Below, piece after piece: positions 7,783 through 18,600 of a stretch of DNA of 64,000 bases; the first letter of the stretch is position 1, and each line of letters starts with the position of its first letter. Source of the stretch: Bacilli bacterium (GTDB lineage: Bacteria > Bacillota_I > Bacilli_A > RFN20 > CAG-826); the NCBI GenBank assembly GCA_900767825.1, contig CAAGAN010000020.1, positions 62,001 to 126,000 on the forward strand, in the 5' to 3' direction. The position numbers and the translations under genes were made by a program. Under the pieces are notes generated by a model. It ran no database searches and was not told the DNA's origin. It saw only the letters and a list, made by a program, of their open reading frames with translations.

Positions 7783-9265
7783 TTTCTTTATTCTTACCTT
7801 TAAATATTTTCTTACGTAACTTCAATGCGAAGGTATTTACCAATTCTTCTTTAGTCAATCTAATGGATATGTAATAAATAATTACTCCTACTAAGAAAAG
7901 AACCAAAGTCCTGAATGTTGCTCTAGTTATATGATCTTTAATTAATAGATTAACCCCAAATATAACTAAAGCCATGATTATTGACGATATAAGTGGCTTT
8001 ATAGCCTTTTTACATATACCTTTATAATCTATTTCTTCAGTCGAGAAAATAATACAAAGTAAGACAAGGACGAAATTAGATATAGTCGTGGCTATTCCTG
8101 CCCCGAATGCTCCCCAAAGCTTTATAAAGAAATAATTAAGGATGCAGTTTAATGCCATTGATACAAAATAGAATATCGATACTAGCTTTTCTTTGCCATA
8201 CGGGAAGAAGTAAATAGAAGTAATTAAAGAAGCGATAGGTAAGAACAATACAGTTGGGGTAAGTACATATAATACATTTATAGCAGGAGAGAAATCTGAA
8301 CCAAAATAGGCCAGGATAAAGCTATCCCCAACGGTCAATAATCCTCCAATTGAAGGAATGGCGATTAATAAGGCTAGTTCAAACATGGTACTAGTCTTTT
8401 CTTTTATTTCTTTTTTCTCGCCATTTTTATAAAGAATTGCAATTCTAGATAATATAACAGGAGCAATAGCGGCGATTAGATTGGTAACTAATGATGTAAT
8501 TTTAGTCGCCTGCTGATAAAAACCTACTTCAGAAGTGGAGGCTAGATTGCCTAACATCGCTTGATCCAATAATGTGCAGATTTGAATTGCAGCGACTGGA
8601 AGCAAAAATGGGGCGCTTCCCTTGGCGACTCTCCAGATATTTATTTGTTTGAAATCTGGTTTATTGATTTTCCCTTTGATGCAGCAAAATAAAACTATAT
8701 TAAGTACAGTTGCCTGCAATGATTTTATTAAAGTGTATATCCATAAATCTTGTTTTGTTCTTACGAATATAAAGATACAAATTAAATAAGAAAGGCTAGA
8801 AATGAAAGTCGCTAAGGAAGTCCACTTGAATTGCTCTAATCCTTGGTAAAGATAAGAAATATCAAACATGGCATTAAGAAGTGATAAAGAACATATCAAT
8901 AGCAATACATCATCAACTACATTTCCTAATGCATGGGTGAAATAAAGGATAAAGAAAACAGACGCTAATGCTACAAAGAATAATGACCTAGAGAAAAAGA
9001 CGCTCCAGAATTCATTAGAAAGGGCGTTTTTATCATCTCTAAGTTTGGATATATTCCTTGTTCCAAAATAAGGGAAGCCCCAGGTAATAAGTAATGCGAA
9101 TATAGTGGTTATAGAATAAGCATAGCTAAAAGAACCAACCCCATCAGGAAGAAGAATTCTAGCTACATATGGGGCGCTTATTAACGGAACTAGGTAAGTA
9201 ATTAGCTGGATACCGAAGCTAAGTATTATATTAATTTTTAGACTTGGTGCTTTCTTTTCTTCCAT
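7766..9265 (-). CDS. Polysaccharide flippase (Wzx/MOP family)
   Basis: The 499-residue membrane protein has about 12-14 hydrophobic segments. It opens with SFGIQLITYLVPLISAPYVA and DGVGSFSYAYSI, the typical N-terminal pattern of oligosaccharide flippases in the MOP superfamily, and ends in a Lys-rich cytoplasmic tail. It would move undecaprenyl-linked oligosaccharide across the membrane. The GT4 gene overlaps its 3' end. The start has no clear ribosome site; a TAAAAT box lies 11 bases before the ATG, so the mRNA may be nearly leaderless. Confidence 0.87.
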   Translation of the reverse strand: MEEKKAPSLKINIILSFGIQLITYLVPLISAPYVARILLPDGVGSFSYAYSITTIFALLITWGFPYFGTRNISKLRDDKNALSNEFWSVFFSRSLFFVALASVFFILYFTHALGNVVDDVLLLICSLSLLNAMFDISYLYQGLEQFKWTSLATFISSLSYLICIFIFVRTKQDLWIYTLIKSLQATVLNIVLFCCIKGKINKPDFKQINIWRVAKGSAPFLLPVAAIQICTLLDQAMLGNLASTSEVGFYQQATKITSLVTNLIAAIAPVILSRIAILYKNGEKKEIKEKTSTMFELALLIAIPSIGGLLTVGDSFILAYFGSDFSPAINVLYVLTPTVLFLPIASLITSIYFFPYGKEKLVSIFYFVSMALNCILNYFFIKLWGAFGAGIATTISNFVLVLLCIIFSTEEIDYKGICKKAIKPLISSIIMALVIFGVNLLIKDHITRATFRTLVLFLVGVIIYYISIRLTKEELVNTFALKLRKKIFKGKNKENEDSN

Positions 9266-9304
9266 AGCAAGTGTTAATTTTAAATGCTGGCCTAGTAAAA
9301 ATCT

Positions 9305-9328
9305 AGGTTTATATAAATATATAGACCT
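9305..9328. promoter_or_regulatory. Hairpin/palindrome in the divergent flippase-manC gap
   Basis: AGGTTTATAT (9305-9314) and ATATAGACCT (9319-9328) form a ten-base inverted repeat with one G-T pair, followed by CTTTTT on the plus strand. It lies between two divergent genes, so an operator or an attenuating hairpin ahead of manC is likelier than a gene-end terminator. Confidence 0.4.
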
Positions 9329-9431
9329 GCCTTTTTAGCGTTTTTACAAAGATAAAATCGGCAGTTGTATTGCTTTTTCCCTCTTGCTGTGCGATAGTTT
9401 TCGAGTGTCTAAGAGACTTGAAGGGCAATAT

Positions 9432-10496
9432 ATGTTAACTGGATTAGTAATGGCAGGAGGAAATGGAGAAAGGTTCTGGCCTCTTTCTACTCCAAATAAT
9501 CCAAAACAATTCCTTTCCATATTTGATGATTTGCCTTTGGTCAGGAAGGCTTACGATAGATTAAGAAGAATAATGGACCAAGATAAGATATTTGTCTCGG
9601 TTAATGAAATTCAGCTTAAGCATCTAAAAGAAATAATCCCTGAATTGCATTCAGATAGGATAATTATTGAACCTGCAAGAAAAGATACAGCTGCGGCGAT
9701 TGGATACGGATGCATGGTTATATCCAAATATTTTGATAATCCATTAATTGCAGTAGTGGATTCTGATCATATTATTAAAGATGAAGATGCTTTCCTAGAT
9801 ACTCTTAATTTAGCTTTTATGGAAGCAAATAAAGGGGCTATTGTTACTTTAGGGCTAATTCCAAATAGGCCTGAAACTGCATATGGCTATATCCATTGCC
9901 CTGATTTTAAGTTAGGTGTCCCTTCTATTTCGCTTGGGTTTAAAGAAAAGCCAAATCTAGAAAAGGCTAAAGAATATTTTGCTTCAAAAGAATATCTATG
10001 GAATTCAGGAATGTTCATCTTTAGATATGATATATTAATGAATGCCTTTAAATCGTATTCAAATGAGCATTACCAAACCTTATTAGAATTATCAACCTTA
10101 ATAAAAAAGACTCCGGATTTGCGCTTATTACATTCTAAAGTCAGCTCGGTTTTCTCTCATTTTGCATCTATTTCAATCGATTATGCAATTATGGAAAAAG
10201 CTAACAATATCATTGTAATTCCTTCTTCTTTTGGCTGGTATGATGTTGGATCTTATTCGGCTTTTGATGAACTTTATCCAAAAGATGAAGACGGCAATAT
10301 TGCAGTCAAGGCAAAATGCTTCAAGGTTGATTCTAACAATAATATCGTCATTTCAGAAACTCCAGATGTAGAAATAGGTCTATTAGGTGTAAGCAATATG
10401 GTTATTGTTGTATCTAAAAAAAAGGTTCTTGTATGTTCTAAATCAAGGGTACCTGATTTAAAATTATTGATGAAGAAAGTAAACGAAGATAAATAA
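9432..10496 (+). CDS. manC: Mannose-1-phosphate guanylyltransferase
   Basis: The 354-residue enzyme makes GDP-mannose from GTP and mannose 1-phosphate. It shows the nucleotidyltransferase motifs GGNGERFWPLS (start), PKQFL, EPARKDTAAAIG, DSDHII, FKEKP, WNSGMFIF, IDYAIMEKA and GWYDVGSY. It lacks the extra isomerase domain of long bifunctional ManC/AlgA proteins. The ATG at 9432 is chosen because AAGGG lies just upstream and the family begins directly with the Rossmann strand; an earlier in-frame start at 9384 would add 16 unrelated residues. The GT4 gene follows after one base, so GDP-mannose probably feeds that transferase. Confidence 0.9.
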   Translation: MLTGLVMAGGNGERFWPLSTPNNPKQFLSIFDDLPLVRKAYDRLRRIMDQDKIFVSVNEIQLKHLKEIIPELHSDRIIIEPARKDTAAAIGYGCMVISKYFDNPLIAVVDSDHIIKDEDAFLDTLNLAFMEANKGAIVTLGLIPNRPETAYGYIHCPDFKLGVPSISLGFKEKPNLEKAKEYFASKEYLWNSGMFIFRYDILMNAFKSYSNEHYQTLLELSTLIKKTPDLRLLHSKVSSVFSHFASISIDYAIMEKANNIIVIPSSFGWYDVGSYSAFDELYPKDEDGNIAVKAKCFKVDSNNNIVISETPDVEIGLLGVSNMVIVVSKKKVLVCSKSRVPDLKLLMKKVNEDK

Positions 10497-10497
10497 A

Positions 10498-11637
10498 ATG
10501 CCAAAATTACTTCATATTACAAAAAGATATCCCCCATATATAGGAGGGATTGAGACTGTTTGCTTTGATATGGCCAACGCCTTAAAAGATAGATATGATC
10601 AAATGGTCTTGGCTTTTAATGATAAAGATGAAACTATTGATGAAATATATAACGGGGTAAGGGTAGTACGCGCTAGTGTTTTCAAAGTAGTGGCAAGCCA
10701 ACCTTTATCAAAAGATTATGGCAAATTATTAGATGATGCCTTTAGGAATTTTAAGCCTGACATCATCCATTTTGATTATCCTAATCCATATGCAGCTGCC
10801 TTTTTATTAAAGGCCATGAAGAAATATAAATTCAAAGGGAAATTCCTTTTGTTTTGGCACATGGATATAGTTAAGCAAAAGCTATTACGCTCTTTATTTG
10901 TCCCTCAGACAAAAGCTTTATTAAAAAGGGCAGATTTGGTAATCGCGACTTCTCCAAATTATCTAAAAGACACCTCATTCTTACCAAAATATAAGGGACG
11001 TGTAGCGATTTTGCCTTTAAAAGTAGGGGATGATAGACTTGAATTTACTTCTATCCAAAAAGAATTATCTAACCAAATAAAAGAAAAATATAATGGTAGG
11101 AAAATCATTTTCTTCTTCGGAAGGCATGTTAAATATAAGGGGTTAAGATATTTAATCGAATCAAATAAATATCTAAACCAAGACGAAGTAGAAATTCTTA
11201 TTGCAGGCAGGGGGAAACTTACTAATGAATTAAAAGAAGAAGCGGTCCCATATAAAAACATTGAATTCCTAGGTGTTATCAAAGATGAAGAAATAAATGC
11301 TTATTTAGACACTTGTTATTTGTTCGCATTCCCTTCAATTACTAGAAATGAGGCTTTTGGGATTTCCTTGGCAGAGGCACTTTATTTTGGTAAACCTGCC
11401 CTTACTTTTACTATCAAGGGATCTGGAGTCAATTACGTTAATATAAATAATGAAACTGGATTAGAAGCACCTAATGAAGATGTTAAATCCTATGCTGACA
11501 ATATAAATAAATTGCTTCATGATGAGACTTTATATAAAAAGCTATCTGATGGGGCAAAAGAAAGGGCCCTAACTTTATTCTCGAAAGAACATTTCGTTAA
11601 GTCCCTTAATGAAATTTTTGATAAATTAGATTCCTAA
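10498..11637 (+). CDS. Glycosyltransferase family 4, probable mannosyltransferase
   Basis: The 379-residue GT-B protein has the N-terminal acceptor motif KRYPPYIGGIETV, the donor-side FFFGRHVKYKGLRYL and the E-x7-E region NEAFGISLAEALYFGKPAL. It follows manC by one base, so use of GDP-mannose is a reasonable inference; it is not shown by the sequence itself. It acts at the cytoplasmic membrane face on the same lipid-linked glycan as the flippase block. Its 3' end overlaps the convergent DUF4091 gene by 12 bases. Confidence 0.86.
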   Translation: MPKLLHITKRYPPYIGGIETVCFDMANALKDRYDQMVLAFNDKDETIDEIYNGVRVVRASVFKVVASQPLSKDYGKLLDDAFRNFKPDIIHFDYPNPYAAAFLLKAMKKYKFKGKFLLFWHMDIVKQKLLRSLFVPQTKALLKRADLVIATSPNYLKDTSFLPKYKGRVAILPLKVGDDRLEFTSIQKELSNQIKEKYNGRKIIFFFGRHVKYKGLRYLIESNKYLNQDEVEILIAGRGKLTNELKEEAVPYKNIEFLGVIKDEEINAYLDTCYLFAFPSITRNEAFGISLAEALYFGKPALTFTIKGSGVNYVNINNETGLEAPNEDVKSYADNINKLLHDETLYKKLSDGAKERALTLFSKEHFVKSLNEIFDKLDS

Positions 11638-13278
11638 TACATCAGTTGGGTTAGGAACCAATAAGGCTTTTTCTACCGTTTTTCTTATTTCTAATAGACT
11701 CCCAACTTTAGTTGGATAGGTAGAGAAATTAGGACCAAAACCACACTTATTTAGGAATAAGATCACTTTTTCTCTTCCTATATATTTTTCTAATAAGACT
11801 AAAGCCCTATAGTCAAAGAAAGCGGTTTGAAGCATTTCTAGTCTAAGGGAAGATAAAGGTTTTCCATTTTCTCCAGGATAGACAATAAAAGAATCACCGC
11901 TAGGGAAATTCCCTTCTGCATCATTAACTAGAAATGGATTGATAGGGGTTTTTGAAAAACCTGAATTATAGAAGTTATATCCCCAATGCAAATAGCCTTT
12001 GACATTGAAATAATATAGCTGTGTTCCTATTACCCTTAACCTATCTAATGGCATTGATAAAAATCTATTTGGAAGGTTATTTGTTTCTTCTGAACAGCAA
12101 TGGTATACAAAGATATCGTTTTTGCCTTCTTTGATGAAATCTTCTATTTTTTCAATTGATACAACAGGCAAATCAATCATTTCAGAGATAGAGACATTGC
12201 TAATTGCATCTATTGTCTTATATCCATTTAGTGAAGGATATATAGCTTCTTTTAATCTTGCATATCTATCTTTATGATTGACATTAGGTTCATCGCTAAG
12301 ATGAAAATATACTTCGTCTTCGCTAAATCCTTCTTGTTTTAAAATACTAGTAAGTTTAGATAATGACGAATTCAAGAAACTTAGGTATTTGGGATCTAAT
12401 GAATCAGTTTTCCATCCAAAAAGGTGATTGCCATGAATATCAACTATATTAGGTGCATGAAGTGCTCCCCACTGCGTAAATAGGTGGGACATTTCAAATA
12501 ATCTTATTCCTCTAGATTTGGCATCCTTCATAAAATTAATTAGCCTAGAGAAGGAAAATGAATACACGTCTCCATTATTTTCTATTTCTAATAGCTGCGA
12601 ACATAGTCTTTCTCCACCTTCATATGTATCTAAAGCAGGGGAAAACATAGGTACCAATAAGCAATCTATACCGTGTCTAATCGCTTCATCTAGGAAGTTA
12701 TGGTATATATCCATGTATTCTTTTGAAAACATTGGGACATTATAGTATTGGCTTAGCCCATCGTAATGCATCCAATTAGAAGCGTGTATCCCTAATTTTG
12801 GAAGTTTGATTGGAAGGACGATTAATCTAAATGTAGATCTATTAGCCTCTCTTCCATCTCCAAAACGTAAGATAACTTCGATTTCGTATTCCCCTGGCTT
12901 GGCCTCGCCATCATAAGTAAGCGAAATGCTTCTATATACCCCATACCTAAATACGATTGGAGAATCCTCTTCTTTAATTAAATCTCCAACTAGAGAAGGT
13001 TCATATATCAAATAATTGTCATCATGCCCTTTCCTAAAAGGTAATGTGCAAGGCATTTCTTCTATTTGCCTAATTTTAATATGTTCTTTTATTGAAGATA
13101 TTATTTCTATAGATGGATAGGAAGGAAAAAGCTCTTCCATGTTGTTTTTATATACTAATTGAAAAGAATATATTTCATTTTGGAAGCAACTACCTTCTTT
13201 GATGATTTGATTTGGTTTCCTGCCGTTTACTAGTTTCTCATCAAGAGGAATAAAGAATATTTCAAATTGGTTATTCAT
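11626..13278 (-). CDS. DUF4091 domain protein, predicted glycoside hydrolase
   Basis: The 550-residue protein has an N-terminal beta domain, a central TIM-barrel-like part (LGIHASNWMHYDGLSQYYNVP, then VPMFSPALDT) and a DUF4091-type C-terminus (GYLHWGYNFYNS, then GDSFIVYPGENG). DUF4091 proteins are distantly related to GH123 beta-N-acetylgalactosaminidases. HLSDEPN contains an Asp-Glu pair that could be catalytic. There is no signal peptide, so it would act on imported sugars. A TATAAT box lies 12 bases before the ATG and no Shine-Dalgarno is seen, so the mRNA is likely leaderless. Its own promoter follows directly on the terminator of the upstream lipoprotein operon. Confidence 0.75.
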   Translation of the reverse strand: MNNQFEIFFIPLDEKLVNGRKPNQIIKEGSCFQNEIYSFQLVYKNNMEELFPSYPSIEIISSIKEHIKIRQIEEMPCTLPFRKGHDDNYLIYEPSLVGDLIKEEDSPIVFRYGVYRSISLTYDGEAKPGEYEIEVILRFGDGREANRSTFRLIVLPIKLPKLGIHASNWMHYDGLSQYYNVPMFSKEYMDIYHNFLDEAIRHGIDCLLVPMFSPALDTYEGGERLCSQLLEIENNGDVYSFSFSRLINFMKDAKSRGIRLFEMSHLFTQWGALHAPNIVDIHGNHLFGWKTDSLDPKYLSFLNSSLSKLTSILKQEGFSEDEVYFHLSDEPNVNHKDRYARLKEAIYPSLNGYKTIDAISNVSISEMIDLPVVSIEKIEDFIKEGKNDIFVYHCCSEETNNLPNRFLSMPLDRLRVIGTQLYYFNVKGYLHWGYNFYNSGFSKTPINPFLVNDAEGNFPSGDSFIVYPGENGKPLSSLRLEMLQTAFFDYRALVLLEKYIGREKVILFLNKCGFGPNFSTYPTKVGSLLEIRKTVEKALLVPNPTDVLGI

Positions 13279-13301
13279 ATTTTTATATAGATTATAAATG
13301 A

Positions 13302-13328
13302 TAAAAAGAGGAGGTGCTATTTACACCT
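13302..13328 (-). terminator. Terminator ending the carbohydrate lipoprotein operon
   Basis: GAGGAGGTG (13307-13315) and CACCTCCTC (13320-13328) form a perfect GC-rich nine-base stem; on the minus strand it is followed by TTTTTATC. The -10 box of the DUF4091 gene (13291-13296) begins a few bases after the T run. Confidence 0.88.
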
Positions 13329-13343
13329 CCTCAAGTAGTTAAT

Positions 13344-15356
13344 TTATTTTGCAAATGGATTAGTTGTAGCGTAGTAAATATTTTTTAAATAAGCGGTATT
13401 CCCAGTGATGCTTAAATTAAAATCAGTCCATCCTCCGCCGGTATGCTGCATATCGACAACACAAGTATTCCATCCATTGTCTAGATGTTCAACTTCAACT
13501 CCATCACGATAGATCTTAGCCTCAGGAGCAGTAATGGTTTTGCCACAGAAGCGACCGGAAGTTCCGTTATATCCAGCACCTTTGGCTTCTAGATACCAAG
13601 CATTATTGGTATCATCGATAAAATAATCAAACACAAGATAACGGTTGTCATTGCTATCAAAGAATCCGCCAGTATATTCATTTACTTCTGGGGAGTTAGA
13701 ATGGGTAATTCCAAAGAAATTAATGACAGCATCGCCATTTCTTTCAATCTTATAAGAACCTTCGCGTCCTTCTTCAGTTGCAATTGAAACAGTTCCATTT
13801 CCACCCTTTACATAAGGGGCTACTGAAGGAGCGATATCAACGACACATTCGGCGTTTTTGATATGGACAACGGTTGGATTTTCTGGGGATCCTCCATTAG
13901 TGAATAATGAAGCTAATGTTGCACAGCTAATTTCAAAATAGGCTGTATACCAAACATTATGTTGGATTCTATCGACTCTTTGACCATCAAGGGTGAAGAA
14001 GTTTACTTGACGTCCGTACGGGAATGCTTTACCTATTTCGATATTTGGAACATAGAATTCGCCAACAGCAGAACCGAAACGAAGATTGAAACTGGTGACG
14101 CTTTCTTCAAACATGAAGTCGGCCTTTATATAACGGCATCCTGATGCGGAGAATTTATCATATGTTTGGCTTGCTTCCCAGAAGCATGCACCGGATTCAC
14201 CCCAGTTTTGGTTGTTTCCTGCTAGGATTCCGCTTGTAGGATTGGTGTAGGTATATTCGCCATTCCCATTATCGGTAATAGTTGCACCTCCGCCATCATC
14301 TCTAGCATAGACATAGGTTCTATAATGGATTGTCATTATAGCGCTAACGCTTTCGATTGGTTCGAAATTGCTATTAGCAGCAAAAGTGGCAGTTACTTTA
14401 TATTTTCCTGGAACGGTCTTTTCATTTCCTTCATAGGTGACTTCCAAACCGCGTGGGAGTTCATTTTGGATTGCTATTGATTTAGCAGTTCCATCATATT
14501 CGACGATTGCATCATTAAATACTGGGGCAAATGTTGCCTTAGAGATTGTAAGGGTAGCCTTTTTATCTGGAATGGCATTGTAATTTGAATTAGAAGAAGT
14601 GAAGTGGGCTGTTATTTCGTATTCACCAGCATTGATCTTGCCATTTCCTTCGTAGCTAACTTCAACACCTTCTGGCAATTCACCTTCAATAAGGATGAAT
14701 TTAGGCGTTCCATCATAGGTTTGAGTAGAGTTTTCAAATTTGATAGAAGATAAATCTAGGGTACCTTTTTCTATAACGATGTTGGCTTTTTTGTCTTCAA
14801 TGGCATTGTAATTCTTTTCGTCTCCTTTGAAGTGGGCGATTACTTCATGAGTTCCTACATCGGTCTTTTCGTTTCCTTCATAGGTAACTGTCACACCTTC
14901 TGGTAGAGTTCCTTTGATTTGGATGGATTTTTTGCTTCCATCATAGGTAAATGTTTTTCCCTCAAAACTAACCTTACTCATATCATAAGTTGCTTTGGTA
15001 ATGGTTAATGTTGCCTTTTTGTCTGGAATGGCATTATGGGTAGTTTCGTTGCCTTTAAAATGAGCAGTTACCTCATATTCGCCAACATCAGTCTTTTCGT
15101 TTCCTTCATAGGTGACTGTTACCCCTTCTGGGAGGGTTCCTGCTATTTGGATGGATTTGGCAGTTCCATCATAAACGAAGCTAGCCCCTTCAAAGCTAAC
15201 TCCGCTCAAATCATAGTTTTCTTTTTGGGTGGATGTGGTGACTTCACTTGTGTTAGGAGTGGTGTCTTTGCTTTCGCCTTCGCTTGAAGTTGGAGCTCCG
15301 CAAGAAGCTAATAAACTCAAGCAAGCCAAGGAAGTAAATAATGGTTTCTTTTTCAT
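13344..15356 (-). CDS. Lipoprotein with four MBG repeats and carbohydrate-binding-like C-terminus
   Basis: The 670-residue protein has a lipoprotein signal (LLASC) and a Ser/Thr linker. Four tandem repeats of about 75 residues follow (about 48-345) with the MBG pattern: VSFEG.., YDGT.KSI.I.G, LPEGVTVTYEGNEKTDVG, ATLTI. Repeats 1 and 2 are nearly identical, which points to recent duplication. The C-terminal 325 residues hold two beta-sandwich-like modules; the first contains AGNNQNWGESGACF, a motif shared with the 1181-residue lipoprotein upstream. MBG repeats act as stalks on other surface proteins, so this looks like a stalked glycan-binding protein. A 295-base gap with an AAAGAAAGG ribosome site separates it from the gene upstream. 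Confidence 0.82.
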   Translation of the reverse strand: MKKKPLFTSLACLSLLASCGAPTSSEGESKDTTPNTSEVTTSTQKENYDLSGVSFEGASFVYDGTAKSIQIAGTLPEGVTVTYEGNEKTDVGEYEVTAHFKGNETTHNAIPDKKATLTITKATYDMSKVSFEGKTFTYDGSKKSIQIKGTLPEGVTVTYEGNEKTDVGTHEVIAHFKGDEKNYNAIEDKKANIVIEKGTLDLSSIKFENSTQTYDGTPKFILIEGELPEGVEVSYEGNGKINAGEYEITAHFTSSNSNYNAIPDKKATLTISKATFAPVFNDAIVEYDGTAKSIAIQNELPRGLEVTYEGNEKTVPGKYKVTATFAANSNFEPIESVSAIMTIHYRTYVYARDDGGGATITDNGNGEYTYTNPTSGILAGNNQNWGESGACFWEASQTYDKFSASGCRYIKADFMFEESVTSFNLRFGSAVGEFYVPNIEIGKAFPYGRQVNFFTLDGQRVDRIQHNVWYTAYFEISCATLASLFTNGGSPENPTVVHIKNAECVVDIAPSVAPYVKGGNGTVSIATEEGREGSYKIERNGDAVINFFGITHSNSPEVNEYTGGFFDSNDNRYLVFDYFIDDTNNAWYLEAKGAGYNGTSGRFCGKTITAPEAKIYRDGVEVEHLDNGWNTCVVDMQHTGGGWTDFNLSITGNTAYLKNIYYATTNPFAK

Positions 15357-15651
15357 TTTAATTTTCCTTTCTTTTTAATGAAAAATGTTGCAAATCTAGG
15401 ATTAAATTTCTTTATATAGGCAAGTCTTAAAATTGTAGTTTCTATTTAAAAACTGCCAATTTAATTAGATTTGGAAGAGAATTTAAGTTAATTTAATCAG
15501 TTTTCCTTAAACCAAATTTAGTGAATCTACTTCTACTAAAATTAGTTTGCTAGAAATACCTTTTAAATTATTGATTCTCCATTAATTAAGAGTCTTTGAT
15601 TGTTTGTATTTTCCTCCTTTTTATTAGGCCCATATAGGGCGATTAGTCAAA

Positions 15652-18600
15652 TTAAAATCCGACACGTTCCTTCAAGAATGAAACGTTTCTTAAATACATA
15701 ATAGATGGATTAGAACCAGATCCTCCATTTGTATAGATAAGTACATCTGTCCAGTTAGAATAACCTTCGGTATATAAGACGGGGATATATACTGTGTACC
15801 AGGTATTTTTAGATAAAGTAGTGGCTTTGCTGCTATCTTCTTTATAGATTAGTAAACTTTCGTCTAAAGTAGTATCGAACCCAATGTCTCTAGGCCAATA
15901 GGTTTCTAATCCTGCTTGACCCAATACTTTTATAGAGAAGTGGGTGCAGTTTTCTAATTTGATATCGACTTTGATGTAATGGTATCCTTGTTTAAAGAAT
16001 TCACCACAAACTTCATTGCCGTTCATGGCGTTTTCATTTGTAACATTATTGAAATAAACGCCACTTTCGCCCCAATTTTGATCTTCACCAGCAAGTTCGC
16101 CACTAGTTTTGTTTATGTAACGGTAACTACCGTCGCTTAATTTATCGACAGTAACTTTTGAACCGTATTTAGAACGTGCTTTTATTTCCATGACTTCAAA
16201 CTCAGGAAGTTCATATTCCTTGCTGAAAGATAAATCACGTAAATGGATAATTGATGGATTAGATCTAGAAGAACCATTCGTATATAAAGTAATACAAGTC
16301 CAACCATTATCGGTTGATGTGTATTCAAATCTAACTACCATTGTATACCATTTATTTTCTTCTAGACGGTGTGCTCTATTTCCATTTCCATCGATAAAGG
16401 CCAATTGGTCAGGTATTTCTCCACCAATTTTCATATCTTGTAGCCAGTAGGAGGAGAAGTTTTTATCTCCCGTCGCACGGAAGGAGAAACTCTTGACCGA
16501 GGACTCGAAATAGATTCCTAGGCTCATGTAGTAATATCCGTTTTTGAAGAAGTTTCCGCTACTAGAGCAATCTTTAGCAGTCAATGTATCAAAATTTACA
16601 CCAGCTTCGCCCCAGTTTTGGCCTTCTCCGCTATATTCCCCACTAGAAGCATTTTTGTAGGTATATGTTCCTTCGAATTCTCCGCTAGTTTCATAGACTA
16701 AGCTAGCCATATCGGAAGCAACAGCTTGATCTCCCCTTAAATAGAAAGCGTGGACATCATAGACAAAACTTAGATATCTAAATTCGGCTTTTACTCCGTT
16801 ATCTCCCTTGATTTCCGTTGTTACATTTGGATTAACTAAGCTAGAACCATCTTTAAGAAGCGGGATATAGAATGTATACCAAGTTCCCTTTTCTAGTTTT
16901 TTGGCATTTAATCCATTTTCATCAATGACATTGATATTCGATGAGATTTCCTTACCTACTTCAATAGAAGCTTTAAATGGCTTTAATCCAGAAGTTGATG
17001 TAACGTTAAATGAAACGTTAGATACATTATTTTCTAGGCGTAAATCGAATTTGATATAACGATAATTCTTTTTGAAGAACTCGCCATCAACATTGGTTTC
17101 GGAGAAAACAAGACTAGCAGTTTTAGAAGAAGTTATTTCATAGGCACCAGCGAATTCGCCTTCATTTAACCTAGCGACATTAGTTGATTCGTTATTGGCA
17201 TCGATTCTAATCTTTTCTGGAGCAAATTCGGTTGGGATAAAGGAAGAATCTTCATAATATCTACAATTATCGATATATATTTCATCCCCGCTAGTGGAAG
17301 AAGCAAATCCCATCGAGCCGCTATAGGCATCTTCAATATAGGAATCAGAATAGGCATAGACTATTGTTTGCCAACTGTTGGCTTCTAATTGATTTAATCT
17401 TTTGCCATCTTTAAATGCAACTAGCCAAGATCCAAAACTACTTAGGTTAGTTTCGTTAACAACAATACTTGCATTGTAATCTGGGGAATCTCCGTTGATA
17501 TTGAAGTTAAGGTTGGATTCCTTGGTTGGATAAATATCAAAGGCAAAATAATTGCCTTTCTTTGAAAGACTGTAAAGTGAATCATCATAAGATTCATTCA
17601 TGGATGTAGCTACTACCAATTTGTTTTTCGTGCTAGAAGACGTGAATGTTTTATATTGATAGGCAGTGGATCTACTTCCAATTGTAGTTTCTGCTTGCCT
17701 ATAAGTAGGTACCTCTTTTGGATTTACTACAATCGAAGGAGCTGAGCTATGCTTTGAATATCCTTTTGAAACAGGTACTTCGATGTCAAATTCGTCATTT
17801 GTGGCTTGGATATAACCATCTTGCTTTGTATAGATTCTATTTTCGCTTGGCATAAAGGAATCATCTAGATAAAACTTAGGCTTAGTTAGATATGCATAGC
17901 CGTTAACATCATTTATGAAGAAGAAATAGGAGGCTAGACCCATGTCTTTTAGCCATAAGGCCCTTAAATCATAGACCATTGTTACCCAGGTATCTTTTTC
18001 TAATACATTGGTAACTTCTCCATTTTTTAGGATGGTTAGGTAATCTTTGCGGAAATAACTTCCAACCCCAATCCAAGAAGTGCTAGAAGAGGTTCCGACC
18101 ATCATATTTTCGTTACTTGACCAATATAAATCGTAGGCTAGATAGCGTTTGCCTTCTCTATATAAATCAACTAATTTGTTGCCGTTATTTTCAACTACTA
18201 CATGGGATTTGAAACAAGTTGAATCACTTACTTTTGGGTCCGGCTTATAGAAATAGACATCCTTTCTATTCCCAATAGGATCGCTAGCAGGCATCAAGGT
18301 ATTGTTTACTTCTTGTGGGTTAAACCAATCGCTAGTGACATAATTTGGTCCAACCTTTATATTGAAAGTTTTTGTAACAGTTGAATTACCCTCTTTAAAA
18401 CTAGCCTCAATTATGGCCTTGCCTTCTTTAACGGCATAAACTCTATTTCCTTCTAGGTGAATAAATTCATTTCCACTGATGATTTTATAGGTAACTGGCT
18501 TATTTGCTTTGACCCCGCAATCATAAGCGATGGCATCCAAATCATAATGACCAAGTTTACTAGTAGTGTTATATAGCTCTATTTCGTCGCTAGAAGCAGA

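Noticed and set aside
9384..9431. 48-base N-terminal extension of manC
   Set aside because: The ATG at 9432 has AAGGG before it and starts directly at the conserved Rossmann strand.
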